Assembly (NCBI RefSeq): GCF_900113025.1
Contig: NZ_FONT01000003.1
Location: 186,001 to 250,000, forward strand
Reading direction: 5' to 3'
Source of the DNA: Alteribacillus iranensis
GTDB lineage: Bacteria; Bacillota; Bacilli; Bacillales; Marinococcaceae
Length of the DNA: 64,000 nucleotides
In this document: positions 63,514-64,000 of the stretch, piece after piece
Layout: every line of letters begins with the position of its first letter
Numbering within the stretch: position 1 is the first letter of the stretch
The notes under the pieces: generated by a model
What the model was told of the DNA's origin: nothing
The model's database searches: none
What the model saw: only the letters and a program-made list of their open reading frames with translations
Made by a program: the position numbers and the translations under genes

Positions 63514-64000
63514 ATGCCTCAAGGAAAGTTTTATCGGATTTGTTACGGGATTATATTACTACTTCTCATTGTATACTTAGGGACACTCGTTGACTTTATG
63601 TTCGAACCAGTCATTGTACTGGTCACCTCCCTCTTTGCTCCAATTGTCGTTGCCGGGGTGCTTTATTACTTGTTCCGACCAGTCATACATGTTATGTCCC
63701 ATTATATGAAAATACCAAGAGGGATGGCGATTTTACTCTTGTATCTTTTGGTGCTCGGAGTCATCGCCTTACTCGTACTCTTGGTAGGCCCACCGCTCCA
63801 GCATCAGCTGACAAGTCTGATTAATAATACACCACGTTTAATTAATGAGATACAGCGGATTATTGTAGAACTTCAACATCAGGAATGGTTTAATCGCTTT
63901 TTAGAGGAAATGGAAGGTGTTTCTTGGAATGAACTGACTGCACGTGCAGCAGAGTATGCGAATCAAGTCCTGTCTAATTTAGGAAGTAACGTAGTAAGTA
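63514..64000 (+). CDS. AI-2E family (PerM/YtvI-like) transporter, N-terminal part
   Basis: The first 162 codons lie in the window. The ATG at 63514 has GGTGATG upstream. The protein begins MPQGKFYRICYGIILLLLIV, has helices at about 9-28, 35-60 and 75-98 (AILLLYLLVLGVIALLVLLV) and the PIVVAGVLYYLFRPVIHVM segment typical of the AI-2E/UPF0118 family. Members export small molecules or ions; the name does not prove a quorum role. Confidence 0.85.
   Translation, partial: MPQGKFYRICYGIILLLLIVYLGTLVDFMFEPVIVLVTSLFAPIVVAGVLYYLFRPVIHVMSHYMKIPRGMAILLLYLLVLGVIALLVLLVGPPLQHQLTSLINNTPRLINEIQRIIVELQHQEWFNRFLEEMEGVSWNELTARAAEYANQVLSNLGSNVVS

Noticed and set aside
1-64000. Prophage, CRISPR array, restriction or defence island
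   Set aside because: No integrase, phage structural gene, direct-repeat array, nuclease/helicase cluster or tRNA attachment site was seen on either strand.

Overview
The window reads as chromosomal DNA from a moderately halophilic or alkaliphilic, aerobic member of the Bacillaceae (Halobacillus-like in style). Evidence: low to moderate GC, strong AGGAGG-type ribosome binding sites with frequent GTG/TTG starts, Bacillus-type gene sets (ytxGH, queCDEF, csaA, an IDEAL-domain protein, nsrR-hmp, mgtE under an M-box), osmoadaptation genes (BCCT carrier, KtrC-type K+ channel subunit) and very acidic linkers or tails on exported lipoproteins. The species cannot be fixed from the sequence alone. No rRNA, tRNA, CRISPR array, prophage or intact insertion sequence was seen.

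Layout. 0-2.4 kb: a partial DUF418 membrane protein, a RodA-like glycan polymerase and a GNAT acetyltransferase. 2.4-8.6 kb: a glutarate/L-2-hydroxyglutarate cluster (aldehyde dehydrogenase, APC permease, DUF3870 protein, LhgO, GlaH/CsiD) with two promoters carrying inverted repeats in their spacers and three related terminators. 8.7-11.9 kb: a 45-residue Cys-rich protein, a ResA-like thioredoxin, a CPBP protease, an LCP protein and a DUF4328 protein. 12.0-13.9 kb: mgtE behind an M-box Mg2+ riboswitch and a possible leader peptide. 14.0-19.6 kb: nsrR-hmp (nitric oxide defence) and a BCCT-ktrC osmotic pair. 20.4-25.8 kb: IDEAL protein, SpoVB-like flippase, dcd and the queCDEF operon for preQ1. 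26.0-30.3 kb: an orphan COX2-like lipoprotein without a CuA site, ytxGH, pterin dehydratase and a FapA-type DUF342 protein.

30.4-40.1 kb: one long operon for propionyl-CoA catabolism (biotin carboxylase, TetR regulator, biotin carrier, carboxyltransferase, mutA, mutB, meaB). Here mutB is broken by one extra G in a run of seven G. 40.1-48.4 kb: PadR-MFS pair, a NifU-N protein, small proteins, a cold-shock protein, a lipoprotein, csaA and a B12-binding radical SAM protein. 48.4-51.9 kb: a TrpXYZ-type ABC importer. 52.0-58.6 kb: FAH-family hydrolase, DUF3311/sodium-solute symporter, KamA-family aminomutase divergent from a HemL-like class III aminotransferase with an RpiR regulator, separated by two identical 24-nt repeats exactly 90 nt apart. 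59.0-64.0 kb: a DUF2642-like protein, a TAXI-type TRAP transporter and a partial AI-2E family transporter.

The main theme is amino-acid and organic-acid catabolism feeding the TCA cycle: lysine-derived C5 intermediates to 2-oxoglutarate through GlaH/LhgO, propionyl-CoA to succinyl-CoA through carboxylase and mutase, and a less understood beta-amino-acid-like locus. Each has its own local regulator or attenuator. The most promising undescribed items are the KamA/HemL-like locus with its duplicated operator, DUF3870 inside the glutarate operon, the two-layer leader of mgtE, and the CuA-less COX2 orphan.
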